Assembly: GCA_937995735.1 (NCBI GenBank)
Contig: CALKIZ010000024.1
Location: 60,294-124,293 of the forward strand
Source of the DNA: an uncultured Neomegalonema sp.
GTDB taxonomy: Bacteria; Pseudomonadota; Alphaproteobacteria; Rhodobacterales; Rhodobacteraceae
Length of the DNA stretch: 64,000 nucleotides
Reading direction: 5' to 3'
Shown here piece after piece: positions 19,722 to 29,513 of this stretch (position 1 is its first letter; each line of letters opens with the position of its first letter). Below the pieces are notes generated by a model. That model had not been told where the DNA came from. It was given only the letters and a program-made list of their open reading frames with translations, and did no database searches. The position numbers were made by a program, and so were the translations under genes.

Positions 19722-20060
19722 ATGCGTGTAATAATCATCGCCTTCTCTCTTTTTTCGACCCCGCTTCACGCGGCTGAACTCGTGCTTTTCGAATTCGACG
19801 GTTGTTTGTGGTGCGAAGAGTGGAAAAAAGATGTCGGTACATATTATCACGATACTGCCGAGGGCAAAGCGGCCCCCGTCCGTGTCGTCGATTTACTCGA
19901 TAAGCGCCCAGAAGACTTGCGAAACATTCGTCCAGTGCGAGCGACACCTACATTTGTTTTGGTCGAAGACGGTCGCGAACTTGGGAGGATTATCGGTTAC
20001 AGCAACGCCAAGTCATTCTGGGTCGATTTTGGAAAAATAATTTCCGAGACCACAGACTGA
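19722..20060 (+). CDS. periplasmic thioredoxin-fold protein (SoxS-like)
   Basis: 112 residues with a signal peptide (MRVIIIAFSLFSTPLHAA) and a redox CLWC motif at Cys28/Cys31 followed by a short thioredoxin fold with the cis-Pro motif ATPTF. The size and motif resemble the SoxS-type single-domain thioredoxins of Alphaproteobacteria. No sox genes are present, so a general role in periplasmic disulfide reduction is the safer reading. It stands alone, convergent with the histidine kinase gene. Confidence 0.8.
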   Translation: MRVIIIAFSLFSTPLHAAELVLFEFDGCLWCEEWKKDVGTYYHDTAEGKAAPVRVVDLLDKRPEDLRNIRPVRATPTFVLVEDGRELGRIIGYSNAKSFWVDFGKIISETTD

Positions 20061-20066
20061 TTATTT

Positions 20067-21098
20067 TCACCCGACAGCGGCATATTCTTCACGATGCACA
20101 GATTGTGAATAATCTGGATTGACGATCATTGTGTTTGGAAAGCAAAGGCGCACCGCAGTGCCTTCATCAACTGAACTGTCAATCTCGATGAAGCCGTTAT
20201 GGGCGTCCATAAGCGAGCGTGTAATTGCGAGGCCCAGCCCGGCACCGATTTTATTGGTTTTCCTCGTCTGGCTGGACCGCGCATATACCATCCAGATGTT
20301 TTCGAGGTCATCTTTGGCGATGCCACATCCGTTATCTTTGACTTCGATAACGAAACTACGGCGTCCACGACGATAGACGCTAATATTTACGTCTTGCCCA
20401 TCCTCAGAAAACTTAAGTGCGTTTGAGATCACGCTTGAAAGGCATCGCTTGATGCCCTTTGGATCGGTCCGAACGATCCAGTCTTCCTGAATATCACAGT
20501 TTAACTTTATGTTTCGCTCGCCAGCCTCAGCACTATGCTGCCCAACAGCGCTACAAATCAGACGTGTAAAATCAACATCAATGACCTCTAACTCGAACCT
20601 CTGGGCATCAAGTCTCGATAAATCGAGAACGTTATCGGTCAAGACACCGAGATCATAAGCGGATTTCTCGATTATACGAACGTAATCTGCAATCTGATCG
20701 TCAGACATCTCAGCTTGTCTATGAAGAATGGCTTGTGAAAACCCCTGAATTGCGTTTAGCGGCGTCCGAAATTCATGGCTCATATTGCCAAGAAACTGCT
20801 GTCGAAAATGGCCTAGTTCGCGCAAACGTTCTTCACTTGCTCTTAGCTCTTCGGCTTTTTCGCTCAGGCTTTGATTTCTATCAGTAATCGTCCAAATCGA
20901 ATAACCAGCGACAACAAGAAGCGCGCCCGAGAGCATTATCACGAGATTGTATGGGGGGTGTATCCACATAAACCCTGCGCTTCCACAACCTAAAGCTGCC
21001 ATCATAATTGCCATTGCCCTTAAACCGACAGGTCGAGCAAGCATTTCTAAATAGCCTTTAAGATGTCGCATTCTGTAATGCCTAGATTGTTCTGTCAT
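20067..21098 (-). CDS. orphan membrane sensor histidine kinase
   Basis: 343 residues. Two membrane helices (about 27-45 and 51-70) with almost no periplasmic loop precede a short coiled coil, the HisKA domain with phospho-acceptor His108 in FLGNMSHEFRTPLNAIQG, and a HATPase domain with N box (SNALKFSE), G1 (DNGCGIAKDD) and G2 (GAGLGLAITRSL). The lack of a sensory domain suggests sensing within the membrane or by partner proteins. No response regulator gene is adjacent. It is divergent from metA. Confidence 0.9.
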   Translation of the reverse strand: MTEQSRHYRMRHLKGYLEMLARPVGLRAMAIMMAALGCGSAGFMWIHPPYNLVIMLSGALLVVAGYSIWTITDRNQSLSEKAEELRASEERLRELGHFRQQFLGNMSHEFRTPLNAIQGFSQAILHRQAEMSDDQIADYVRIIEKSAYDLGVLTDNVLDLSRLDAQRFELEVIDVDFTRLICSAVGQHSAEAGERNIKLNCDIQEDWIVRTDPKGIKRCLSSVISNALKFSEDGQDVNISVYRRGRRSFVIEVKDNGCGIAKDDLENIWMVYARSSQTRKTNKIGAGLGLAITRSLMDAHNGFIEIDSSVDEGTAVRLCFPNTMIVNPDYSQSVHREEYAAVG

Positions 21099-21232
21099 TC
21101 ATCCGTACGCAGTATAAAATCATTATGGTTTCCGAACCATGAATTCGTCGCTTTTCCGTAGTTGGGTTCGTCTTGTTCAAGCACCAATTTTACGCTAGCG
21201 AACGCGCTTAGTTTTTCAGAGGCTCTCAAACT

Positions 21233-22150
21233 ATGCCTATCCGAATTCCAGCCGATCTACCCGCCGCGAAAGTTCTTGCCCGCGAAGGCGTTATGTTGAT
21301 GGCTAAAGATGAGGCAGACGTTCAAGATATTCGTCCATTGCGCATTGGTCTTTTGAACTTAATGCCAGACAAAGTTCGAACCGAGTCGCAAATTGCACGC
21401 CTTGTTGGCGCTACGCCATTACAGGTAGAACTTGAGCTACTAAAGTTATCGAGCCACACATCTAAAACAGTGTCTCAAGATCACATGCTGTCTTTTTATC
21501 AACCATGGCACGAGGTGAAAGATCAGAAATTCGACGGCCTGATTATCACCGGCGCACCAATCGAACTTATGCCATTTGAAGAGGTAGATTACTGGCCGGA
21601 ACTAACTGAATTTTTCGATTGGGCCGAAAGCAATGTGCATTCTTTATTTTCAGTATGTTGGGGCGCACAAGCTGCACTTTATCATTATCACGACGTTCCG
21701 AAACATACCCTCGAAAGCAAAGCGTTTGGTGTTTTTCTCCACCATAATTTATCACCCGCCTCGCCGTATCTGCGCGGATTTTCAGATGACTTCTCCATTC
21801 CGGTTTCCCGTTGGACCGAAATAAGAAGTGAAGACCTCCCTAAAAATAGCGATCTAAAAGTGCTAATGGAAAGCGACGAGACAGGTTTATGTATGCTCGT
21901 TGAAGAGAAAAAACGCCGGATATATATGTTTAATCACGTCGAATATGACAGCACATCCTTAGGCGAAGAATATAAGCGTGATATCGAGAAAGGATCACCT
22001 ATAGGCGTTCCAAGAAATTACTTTCCGGGAGATGATCCAACAAAAGAACCACAAAACCGCTGGCGCAGTCATGCGCATTTGCTATTTGGGAACTGGATCA
22101 ACCAAGTCTATCAGAGCACACCTTATGATGCGTCGAAAATAGGGGAATGA
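21233..22150 (+). CDS. metA: homoserine O-acetyltransferase (MetA type)
   Basis: 305 residues of the MetA (HTS_like) family: catalytic Cys142 in [13 protein letters not shown] and FNHVEYD. MetA acylates homoserine at the start of methionine synthesis. The residue at position 111 decides acyl specificity in this family (Gly for succinyl-CoA, Glu for acetyl-CoA); here it is Glu111 (ITGAPIELM), so an acetyltransferase is predicted despite the usual succinyltransferase label. It overlaps the next gene by four bases. The leader does not match the SAM-II riboswitch. Confidence 0.93.
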   Translation: MPIRIPADLPAAKVLAREGVMLMAKDEADVQDIRPLRIGLLNLMPDKVRTESQIARLVGATPLQVELELLKLSSHTSKTVSQDHMLSFYQPWHEVKDQKFDGLIITGAPIELMPFEEVDYWPELTEFFDWAESNVHSLFSVCWGAQAALYHYHDVPKHTLESKAFGVFLHHNLSPASPYLRGFSDDFSIPVSRWTEIRSEDLPKNSDLKVLMESDETGLCMLVEEKKRRIYMFNHVEYDSTSLGEEYKRDIEKGSPIGVPRNYFPGDDPTKEPQNRWRSHAHLLFGNWINQVYQSTPYDASKIGE

Positions 22151-23097
22151 CGGCTCAATTTCGTCCGCGCTTCCCATGGTGGGGCGCGGATTTGCAAACT
22201 TTGCGCAACAGACTTGCTTATCGCCCAAGCCCGCTTCCCGGCAAAAAAGAAACATTCTACGCGAAGACACCTGATGGCGATACTTTGACTGGCAGTTTGC
22301 ACCGACCTGTTACACAGGAAAAACAGCCACTTATCTGTCTGTTCCACGGGTTAACGGGCGATGAAGACAGCATTTACATGCTGGAAGCGACCCGTCATCA
22401 CCTTAACCATGGGCGCAATGTCCTTCGCATGAATCTGCGTGGAGCTGGGTCATCACAGGCCTTATGTAAAGGGACTTACACCGGGGCGAGTTGGCCGGAT
22501 ATTTTAACCGCCATCAAAACGCTTGAGCCATCAGAGACGCATAACGGCATTTTTCTCATCGGATTTTCTATGGGCGGGAACATGCTGTTAAATGCTCTGC
22601 CACATATAACGGAGGGCATCGGGTGTATTGGCGCTGCAACCGTCTCAGCACCGATCGACCCGGCGAGTGCATCCCGGCGCTTGATGGACCGGCGCAATTC
22701 TATCTATCAAAATGCGCTTTTGAAGGAAATGAAAGCAGCATACCTGGCGCGCCCGGAGGGAAGCGATCCTGTTTGGCGCTCCACGATTGAGAATGTAGAC
22801 AGCGTTTGGGCATTTGACGATCAAATTACCGCAGCAATGAACGGGTATCGTGACGCTCAAGATTATTACGATTCCACCGCAGGAATTCAGTGGTTAGACT
22901 CGATCAACCTACCCCTTTTGATGATCCATGCGAAAAACGATCCTTGGATTCCTGTTGCGCCTTACCTGAACCTTTCGCTCTCCCCTAACATTACCCTCGA
23001 TATCACGCGCTCAGGGGGACATGTCGGCTTTCACGGTAAGGATACCCAGCCTTGGCACGACCTCAGGATTAGTGACTTCATCGCAGATCTGATGTGA
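22147..23097 (+). CDS. YheT-like alpha/beta hydrolase
   Basis: 316 residues of the COG0429 family: N-terminal [14 protein letters not shown], oxyanion [13 protein letters not shown], nucleophile elbow GFSMGGN and a C-terminal GGHVGF with the catalytic His. Members are esterase-like enzymes with poorly known substrates. It is coupled to metA by an ATGA overlap, an arrangement with no clear functional link. The PPK2 gene follows 65 bp later with its own strong ribosome-binding site. Confidence 0.85.
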   Translation: MTAQFRPRFPWWGADLQTLRNRLAYRPSPLPGKKETFYAKTPDGDTLTGSLHRPVTQEKQPLICLFHGLTGDEDSIYMLEATRHHLNHGRNVLRMNLRGAGSSQALCKGTYTGASWPDILTAIKTLEPSETHNGIFLIGFSMGGNMLLNALPHITEGIGCIGAATVSAPIDPASASRRLMDRRNSIYQNALLKEMKAAYLARPEGSDPVWRSTIENVDSVWAFDDQITAAMNGYRDAQDYYDSTAGIQWLDSINLPLLMIHAKNDPWIPVAPYLNLSLSPNITLDITRSGGHVGFHGKDTQPWHDLRISDFIADLM

Positions 23098-23162
23098 ACT
23101 GCCCCGGATACTGGACGCTTTTAAACGTAAAGCATAGCTTCGTGGAAACGCATGGAGGCGAC

Positions 23163-24047
23163 ATGAGTAAATTTAAGAAACCATTTGATGGTGAGATCAG
23201 CCGCTATTTCAATGAAGAAACGCCCAAGACAATGCGTAAAGCCATCGGAAAGGCTCACAAAAATGATATTCTTGATTCAAGCTATCCGTACCGAGAACGA
23301 ATGGACAAGGACGCATATGAACAAGAACTGGAAGACAGCCAGATAGAACTCGTAAAAATGCAACGCTGGATCGTCGAAAACGATAAGCGCGTTGTTATCG
23401 TCTTCGAAGGCCGTGACGCTGCAGGTAAAGGTGGGGCTATCAAGCGCTTGACGCTCAACCTCAACCCACGTGTAGCGAATGTCGTAGCGCTAGGGAAGCC
23501 ATCCGACCGGGAACGCGGAGAATGGTATTTTCAACGTTATATTTCGCATCTGCCGACTACTGGCACTCTGACAATATTCGATAGATCATGGTACAACCGC
23601 GCGGGCGTGGAACCCGTGATGGGATTTGCCAGCCAAGAACAAACCGACCAATTCTTTGATCAAGCACCAGAATTTGAGAAATTATTGGTTGAGGATGGCG
23701 TTATCCTGATCAAGATTTGGCTATCGGTAAGCCGCGCTGAGCAACTTCGCCGGTTTCTGGAACGTGAAGCAGACCCTCTCAAACATTGGAAAATATCGCC
23801 AATCGATGTTGCTGCACTTGGTAAGTGGAGCGACTATTCCAAGGCCAGGAAGCGGATGTTTGAAAAAACGCATACTAAGAAAGCACCGTGGACTGTCATC
23901 CGTTCCGAAGACAAACGCCGCGCACGTCTTGCAGTTATACGCACAGTATTAGAGCGCATCCCCTATGCAGATAAAAACAAAAAAATCGCAAAACCAGCTG
24001 ATAAGAAAATTTGCGGCACGCCAGGCGAACACGGCGAGTTGATGTAA
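23163..24047 (+). CDS. ppk2: polyphosphate kinase 2
   Basis: About 294 residues from ATG 23163, chosen because GGAGG lies four bases upstream and the longer frame (23094) has a non-homologous start. Walker A GRDAAGKGG, Walker B-like DRSWYNRAGVEPVMGF and lid residues match one-domain PPK2. It transfers phosphate between polyphosphate and nucleotides (GDP/ADP). It is the third gene in the metA direction but probably has independent translation. Confidence 0.93.
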   Translation: MSKFKKPFDGEISRYFNEETPKTMRKAIGKAHKNDILDSSYPYRERMDKDAYEQELEDSQIELVKMQRWIVENDKRVVIVFEGRDAAGKGGAIKRLTLNLNPRVANVVALGKPSDRERGEWYFQRYISHLPTTGTLTIFDRSWYNRAGVEPVMGFASQEQTDQFFDQAPEFEKLLVEDGVILIKIWLSVSRAEQLRRFLEREADPLKHWKISPIDVAALGKWSDYSKARKRMFEKTHTKKAPWTVIRSEDKRRARLAVIRTVLERIPYADKNKKIAKPADKKICGTPGEHGELM

Positions 24048-24145
24048 TAAAGCGAATTCAACAAACAATGACAGATTGAAATAGATTGCTACAAGCTCAT
24101 TTCAGAATGATCATTTATATTATTTTTAAAACCCGCAATCCCTGA

Positions 24146-24206
24146 TTAAAATTTTAATATTTATAGATAATTTCTACGCTACACATACATTCGGTTAAAA
24201 TTTTAA
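24146..24206. repeat. two copies of an AT-rich 12-bp palindrome
   Basis: The perfect palindrome TTAAAATTTTAA occurs at 24146-24157 and again at 24195-24206, in a very AT-rich 250-bp gap upstream of the secreted beta-rich protein. The 49-bp centre spacing is close to whole turns of DNA. It could be a binding site for a silencer or other DNA-bending protein; this is inference. Confidence 0.6.
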
Positions 24207-24302
24207 GTAACTGTTATTTGTTAATCCCGTCTTCAATCAAAGATGGCATTCTTCAACCTGACTATGGGGAAGTTATCGAACTGGGGCCGGTAAATGCATC
24301 CG

Positions 24303-24920
24303 ATGCGAAAGTATCTCGCAGCGTTGACGATTCTCGCAGGGACAGCGGGTGAGACGGTTGATGCTGCGTCTTTGAGCACCGATGTAAATGTAAATTTAGG
24401 GTCCGTGATTGCTTTATCGTGCTTTGATGAAGTCGATGTTAATTTATCGTCAGACACATTTTTGGCTGCTATCAGCCGCAATACATCAGGCAACTTGCCA
24501 AGCATAACACGCAACGCCCGTGCCGCAGCAGGGCGTTTAAACTTAAATGCAGGACGCCGCATTTGGAATAGAAGACGGTTTCAGTTTAGAAGAAACGTGA
24601 ATCTCGATCTGGGCGGGGTCTGCGCATATCGCTCGATCGGTAACGGCACGGGCGCGCGCGTTCAGGTAGAACGCTTGGAGCGAAGGCTTGAGGCCCGGAA
24701 TGGAGGCTTCATTTCGGTTGTTCGTGTCAGAGCGCGCGATAGCGAGAACCAAGGACCGTGGCGGAGAAGTTTCCGCATCCGTCCCAATCAACTAGGGGCA
24801 GGTGTCGTGCGGGGCATTGATGTTCGCCTTAGACTTAACATGCGTAACGCAACGGAACCCGGATTATATTCAAGTCCCGCCGACGGTACATTCCGCATCA
24901 CCGTTATCGGCAATCCTTGA
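24303..24920 (+). CDS. secreted beta-rich protein, pilin-like
   Basis: About 205 residues from ATG 24303 (another ATG nine bases upstream). A signal peptide ends near residue 21 (VDA/ASL). The mature part is Arg- and Asn-rich, with alternating hydrophobic strands (VNVNLGSVIAL, VNLDLGGVCAY, VRGIDVRLRLNM) and ends in PADGTFRITVIG, much like the last strand of fimbrial or spore-coat-U subunits. Two Cys (40 and 107) could form the disulfide seen in such pilins. No chaperone or usher gene is adjacent. I do not recognise the family with certainty. Confidence 0.5.
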   Translation: MRKYLAALTILAGTAGETVDAASLSTDVNVNLGSVIALSCFDEVDVNLSSDTFLAAISRNTSGNLPSITRNARAAAGRLNLNAGRRIWNRRRFQFRRNVNLDLGGVCAYRSIGNGTGARVQVERLERRLEARNGGFISVVRVRARDSENQGPWRRSFRIRPNQLGAGVVRGIDVRLRLNMRNATEPGLYSSPADGTFRITVIGNP

Positions 24921-24958
24921 ATAACTCGCGTCTATGCCAACTAGGAACTTCTGTATGA

Positions 24959-25423
24959 TCAACTGTTATTGGATAGCTGCTCTTTAACAAGTTTGCCTAC
25001 TGCTCCGAAATCCATACTGCCCACATATTCGGATTTAAGGTCATTCATCACGGCACCCATATCTTTGAGTGATGACGCATTAAGCTTTGTAATTGTGGCC
25101 TGAACGGCTTCGGATATGGCTTCCGCTGACATCGGCTCTGGCAAAAATTCACGGATTATACTGATTTCCTCGCGCTCACGCTCTGCAAGTTCCAGTCTGC
25201 CCCCATTTTCGTACTGTTCGGCAGAATCTTCTCGTTGTTTGATCATCTTACCAAGCAGTGCCATGATTTCGACGTCATCAACGCCATTTGAATCGCCGCC
25301 AGCCCCTCTCAAAGAAATATCTTTTTCTTTAATAGCGGCGTTTATGAGACGCAGCGTCGACAACCGAACGGCGTCTTTGTCTTTCATTGCGGCTTTCATC
25401 GCCGTGTTGATCGTTGATCTCAT
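24959..25423 (-). CDS. yqeY: GatB/YqeY domain protein
   Basis: 154 residues, the full length of YqeY-type proteins. The GatB C-terminal-like helical domain is recognisable (AMKDKDAVRLSTLRLINAAIKEKDI, EFLPEPMSAEAI, ASSLKDMGAVM). It is homologous to the tRNA-binding part of the amidotransferase GatB; the precise role is unclear. It is divergent from carA, a common alphaproteobacterial order. However, dnaG and rpoD, which often follow yqeY, are not here. Confidence 0.9.
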   Translation of the reverse strand: MRSTINTAMKAAMKDKDAVRLSTLRLINAAIKEKDISLRGAGGDSNGVDDVEIMALLGKMIKQREDSAEQYENGGRLELAEREREEISIIREFLPEPMSAEAISEAVQATITKLNASSLKDMGAVMNDLKSEYVGSMDFGAVGKLVKEQLSNNS

Positions 25424-25510
25424 GGATATTCACCACTCTGGCTCTTGACCTATCCGAGCCGAAAACCTTAGACACGCGGCTAAGCTCGCGTTCGGATGCG
25501 GAGACGACTC

Positions 25511-26716
25511 ATGAACCCCTCAGATACCCTAATCGTCGAGGCGAACAAGCCCGATGACTCTATTTCTTCACGCCCAACAGCATGTCTTGCACTTGCCGAT
25601 GGGACAATTTTTTATGGTCGAGGGTTTGGTGCAGTTGGCGAAGCGGTAGGCGAGCTCTGCTTTAACACCGCTATGACGGGCTATCAGGAGATCATGACAG
25701 ACCCGTCTTACGCCGGACAAATCGTTGCCTTCACATTTCCGCATATCGGAAATACCGGCACGACTCCCGAGGATAATGAAACCGCCACCCCCGTTGCACT
25801 GGGGATGATCACGCGACAAGATCCCACGGAACCGTCAAATTGGCGCGCAACACAAAATCTGCGCGATTGGATGGCGGCATCCGGAAGAATTGGCATTGCG
25901 GGAATTGATACGAGACGGCTCACGCGGATGGTTCGTGAACTCGGTATGCCCCATGTCACTATCGCTTACGACCCGAATGGCGAATTCAATACTGACGCTT
26001 TGATAGAGCGCGCCAGAGGTTGGAATGGTATCGAGGGTGTTGACCTTGCCAAAGACGTTACCTGTCAGGCCTCATACCAATGGAAAGAAAAGCGTTGGAC
26101 CTGGGCAGAAGGATATTCCGATCAAAATGCGCCGGCGCGAAAGGTTGTTGCAATTGATTACGGCGCGAAAAACAATATCCTACGGTGTCTCGCCGATGTT
26201 GGTTGTGATGTTACTGTCTTACCGGCACCGTCGACGGCAGAAGATATTTTATCCCTAAACCCTGATGGAGTATTTCTGTCGAACGGTCCCGGCGATCCCG
26301 CTGCAACTGGCGAATACGCTGTGCCTGTTATCAAAGAAATTATAGAAAGTGACCTGCCAATCTTCGGTGTCTGTTTAGGACACCAAATGCTTGCCTTAGC
26401 GCTCGGTGCGAAAACGAAAAAAATGAAGCAAGGCCACCACGGGGCCAATCATCCCGTAAAAGATATGGACACCGGAAAAGTCGAAATCACTTCTATGAAT
26501 CATGGCTTTACCGTCGATACCAATACCCTGCCAGACGGCATCATCGAAAGCCATAGATCACTGTTCGACCAAACAAATTGCGGCTTGCGCGTTGAGGGCA
26601 GACCGATATTCTCCGTTCAATATCATCCGGAAGCAAGTCCCGGACCTCGCGATAGCCATTATCTGTTCGAGAGATTTGCAGTCAATATTGATGAAAACAA
26701 AAAAGCAATTGAGTGA
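25511..26716 (+). CDS. carA: carbamoyl-phosphate synthase small subunit
   Basis: About 401 residues from ATG 25511 (MNPSDT; the frame starts at 25496). The N-terminal domain has [33 protein letters not shown] and the C-terminal glutaminase has the Cys in [12 protein letters not shown] and the His/Glu of YHPEASPGP. It supplies ammonia from glutamine to CarB for pyrimidine and arginine synthesis. carB, which normally follows, is absent; a glycosyltransferase gene follows instead. Its upstream region is shared with divergent yqeY. Confidence 0.96.
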   Translation: MNPSDTLIVEANKPDDSISSRPTACLALADGTIFYGRGFGAVGEAVGELCFNTAMTGYQEIMTDPSYAGQIVAFTFPHIGNTGTTPEDNETATPVALGMITRQDPTEPSNWRATQNLRDWMAASGRIGIAGIDTRRLTRMVRELGMPHVTIAYDPNGEFNTDALIERARGWNGIEGVDLAKDVTCQASYQWKEKRWTWAEGYSDQNAPARKVVAIDYGAKNNILRCLADVGCDVTVLPAPSTAEDILSLNPDGVFLSNGPGDPAATGEYAVPVIKEIIESDLPIFGVCLGHQMLALALGAKTKKMKQGHHGANHPVKDMDTGKVEITSMNHGFTVDTNTLPDGIIESHRSLFDQTNCGLRVEGRPIFSVQYHPEASPGPRDSHYLFERFAVNIDENKKAIE

Positions 26717-26824
26717 ATAGCCATCCGCACACTAACATAAAGTTGTTTTGACTAACCCTCTGACCCAACAGTCACTCTTGCTGGGTATAGGTTATCTGCA
26801 CGGGGGTGTGGTTGGAGGGCTATC

Positions 26825-28468
26825 GTGGAAAAAGGAGAGCGAGCCGGGGATCTTGGTAGCCACCAGCTTTCTGAAGCCCATAATGGTGCGAAAAGACTAT
26901 CTTACCGCAGCGGTTTTGATAAGGGGTTTCTTAAGCCCTTACGCTCACCGTTAGACGATTTTGACGCGATCTTGAAATCAATTTCGCGACCCGATGTTGC
27001 GCCAGCACTTCGGCAATCACTGCACAATCATATTCAAACTCATTTCCGTGACGAATTAACCGCGCGGGCAATACACTTGCTATACGATCAACAACCAAAG
27101 ATGTCGGCACTCTCGCCAACAGCCTTTTGGATACGCATGAGCCTTATTTTTTTGGCCGTTACTATTCCAATCGGATTTATCCTTGCTCCAACAGCAACGA
27201 TGACAATGGCCTTTTATACATTGCTACCATATTGCTTTGCTTCAATGGTATTGAAGGGCTTTCTTACCTTCGCAAGTCTCGAACGGGACAAAATTCATAA
27301 ACCACTAAAACCCTTAGAATTCCCAACAGTAACAATTTTTCTTCCTGTTCGTGGAGAAGGACCAGCTTTGCCAGCACTCGTTTCTGCATTGGCTCGCCTC
27401 GAGTATCCAATTGAAAGTCTCGACTTTAAATTTTTGGTCGAAGAGAAGGACATGCCGACACGAAGGATTTTGAACGTATTGGACTTACCTTCTCACTATG
27501 AGGTCATCATCATTCCCAAAAGCCATCCGCAAACCAAACCTAAAGCGATGAACTACGCCCTCCCCTTTGCAAGAGGTGAGATTATCGGAATCTACGATGC
27601 AGAAGACGCACCGGAGCCGGATCAAATCCTTAAAGCTGTTCATGCGTTGACACAGGCGGATGCTGATACGGTTTGCGTTCAAGCACGCTTGAACCACTAT
27701 AATGCGACGGAAACGATGCTCTCGCGGATGGCTCAAGCTGAGTACACGCTTTGGTTCGATATGCTTTTGAAGGGATTAAGCCGTTTACGGTTACCAATAC
27801 CGCTTGGCGGTACATCGCTTTTCATCAAGACCGACGCACTTCGAAGCATTGGCGGATGGGACCCTTACAATGTCACTGAAGATGCGGATTTAGGTTTGAG
27901 GCTTGCACGTCATGGGTGGCGCGCAGAGATTATCAACTCAACTACTTGGGAAGAACCCCCCGTAAAGTGGAAGCAATGGAGCGGCCAACGGTCAAGATGG
28001 ATCAAAGGCTTCATCGTCACCTGGCTTGTACACATGCGCTCTCCCCTCGACCTTATTCACCAGCTTGGGTGGCGCAATGCATTGGCAATCAACGTCATGC
28101 TGCTCGATGGATTTGTTGCCTTTCTTTTGCAGCCTGTTTTCTGGATCGCTATTGCTGCGTTCTTCCTGAAGGGAAGCGCACCTTGGGGAACGCTTTTGAC
28201 ACCAAATATTGCGACGGTAACAGCTTGGATATTCTTATTGGGTCAAGCCTTCATCCTTGTAGCAGCTTTCACGGCTATCCAAAGGCGATTTGGTTTTTCG
28301 CGCGCAATATGGTGTCCGGGTCTCTGGCTATACTGGCAAGGCGCAACTGTGCCGGCCTATCGCGCGTTGCGTGAAATGTTTGGCCAACAAGCCGAATGGA
28401 GGAAAACGGAACATGGTATCAGCAAAGCCGCCAAAGACCGACGCAATGCCGCGTTACAAGATCAATAG
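26825..28468 (+). CDS. membrane glycosyltransferase family 2
   Basis: 547 residues from a GTG start supported by GGAGGG five bases upstream. About 95 soluble N-terminal residues come first, then two membrane helices, then a GT-A domain with the metal-binding DAEDAPEPD, acceptor-site EDADLGLRL and processive QRSRW motifs, then four C-terminal membrane helices. This is the cellulose-synthase-like layout of enzymes such as XagB, which export a polysaccharide as they make it. The sugar is unknown and no partner export genes are adjacent. It lies after carA and ends 3 bp before the convergent metallopeptidase gene. Confidence 0.86.
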   Translation: MEKGERAGDLGSHQLSEAHNGAKRLSYRSGFDKGFLKPLRSPLDDFDAILKSISRPDVAPALRQSLHNHIQTHFRDELTARAIHLLYDQQPKMSALSPTAFWIRMSLIFLAVTIPIGFILAPTATMTMAFYTLLPYCFASMVLKGFLTFASLERDKIHKPLKPLEFPTVTIFLPVRGEGPALPALVSALARLEYPIESLDFKFLVEEKDMPTRRILNVLDLPSHYEVIIIPKSHPQTKPKAMNYALPFARGEIIGIYDAEDAPEPDQILKAVHALTQADADTVCVQARLNHYNATETMLSRMAQAEYTLWFDMLLKGLSRLRLPIPLGGTSLFIKTDALRSIGGWDPYNVTEDADLGLRLARHGWRAEIINSTTWEEPPVKWKQWSGQRSRWIKGFIVTWLVHMRSPLDLIHQLGWRNALAINVMLLDGFVAFLLQPVFWIAIAAFFLKGSAPWGTLLTPNIATVTAWIFLLGQAFILVAAFTAIQRRFGFSRAIWCPGLWLYWQGATVPAYRALREMFGQQAEWRKTEHGISKAAKDRRNAALQDQ

Positions 28469-28470
28469 AT

Positions 28471-29190
28471 TTACCGTCGACTTAGTAACTGCCGCAACAA
28501 TCCTGATCGGTGCAGATAATAGAGCAACGTCATGATCGAAGCGATGGCGGATGCCAGATAGGTTAGGAACGCGGCGTTCAGGACTTTGCTTGCCCCCGCC
28601 GCTTCTTGTTGATTAACAAATCCGGCGTTAACCATCGCGGTCTTGGCCCGTGCGCTCGCATCCCATTCGACCGGCAAAGTAATCACAGAAAAAACGACTG
28701 CTGCTGCGAACAACGCAACGCCTGCCAGAACGACCCATTGACCTAACACAGGCGCCATCGACAGCATCATCATACCGATCATAAGGACCGGCATTGACAT
28801 CTTGCTGGCGAGATTGGTTACGGGAACCATGCTCGAACGCATTTGGAGCCACTTATATCCCTGAGCGTGTTGCAGCGCATGGCCAGCTTCGTGGCAAGCT
28901 ACGCCAATCGCAGAAATCGACCGCGCATTGTAGACAGGTTCAGACAGACGTAGCGTCCTATCACGCGGGTCGTAATGATCACTCATACGCCCTAAAATCG
29001 GTTCAATCCGACAATTCGTTACCCCTGCACGTTCAAGCATGAGGCGAGCTGACTCGGCCCCGGTAAGGCCACTTTGTGTGCCAACCCTTTCGTATTTTTT
29101 GAAGGTACTCTTGACCAACCAAGAGGCCCCACCTGACAAGACCATACCCGGAAGCACAACCAGTAGCATATAGGTCATATCAAAATACAT
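28471..29190 (-). CDS. YugP-like membrane zinc metallopeptidase
   Basis: About 239 residues from ATG 29190, supported by GAGGTG six bases upstream; the longer frame adds a non-homologous leader. It has an N-terminal membrane helix, the zinc motif HEAGH at residues 100-104 (ACHEAGHALQHAQGY) and three C-terminal helices (VPVTNLASKM, MLSMAPVLGQW, AASKVLNAAFLTYLASA). This is PF04298, neutral zinc metallopeptidase. Substrate is unknown; a membrane-protein quality-control role is inferred. Confidence 0.9.
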   Translation of the reverse strand: MYFDMTYMLLVVLPGMVLSGGASWLVKSTFKKYERVGTQSGLTGAESARLMLERAGVTNCRIEPILGRMSDHYDPRDRTLRLSEPVYNARSISAIGVACHEAGHALQHAQGYKWLQMRSSMVPVTNLASKMSMPVLMIGMMMLSMAPVLGQWVVLAGVALFAAAVVFSVITLPVEWDASARAKTAMVNAGFVNQQEAAGASKVLNAAFLTYLASAIASIMTLLYYLHRSGLLRQLLSRR

Positions 29191-29513
29191 GAAAACACCT
29201 CGTATTAAAATACATTTGCCGAAAGCAACAATCAGGCAGTTAGGCGATGCGTAACGCGATATCAAGCTATCGAAAAACCCGCGTAAGTTTTACGCGCACA
29301 AAAAACAGTTATTTACGTGCTTAATAACGCAGCATTTTCGGGACACTTAAATCTCCCCGTAGAGATTTAAGAAGATCGCGTAGGGGAACGTGATATACTC
29401 TTCGGGCACATTAACCATCCGGTATCTTACGGCATCCTCCAATCTACGAGCTGATTTCGCACAGCGCGCCGAAATCCCTTGCGTCAAGCGCTTCGCTATC
29501 ACAGAACGCAGCA
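29191..29513. other. 323-bp gap upstream of rimO
   Basis: This is the longest stretch without a confidently called gene. It should hold the promoters of the divergent metallopeptidase and rimO genes. It contains a 10-bp inverted repeat at 29346-29371 and the larger part of a doubtful 66-codon minus-strand frame (29347-29547). I see no tRNA or known RNA in it. Confidence 0.6.
29346..29371 (-). repeat. 10-bp inverted repeat (hairpin)
   Basis: CTTAAATCTC and GAGATTTAAG are perfect complements separated by six bases. No T-run follows on either strand, so it is not a standard intrinsic terminator. The repeat covers the last codons and the stop of the doubtful minus-strand frame 29347-29547. Confidence 0.6.

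Noticed and set aside
21099..21232. Possible SAM-II (metA) riboswitch
   Set aside because: The metA leader lacks the conserved SAM-II core and pseudoknot sequence; only a 6-bp ATGGTT/AACCAT hairpin is present.
26748..26954. A 68-codon plus-strand frame before the glycosyltransferase
   Set aside because: It overlaps the glycosyltransferase start, which has a strong GGAGGG site. The overlapping product shows no recognisable features.
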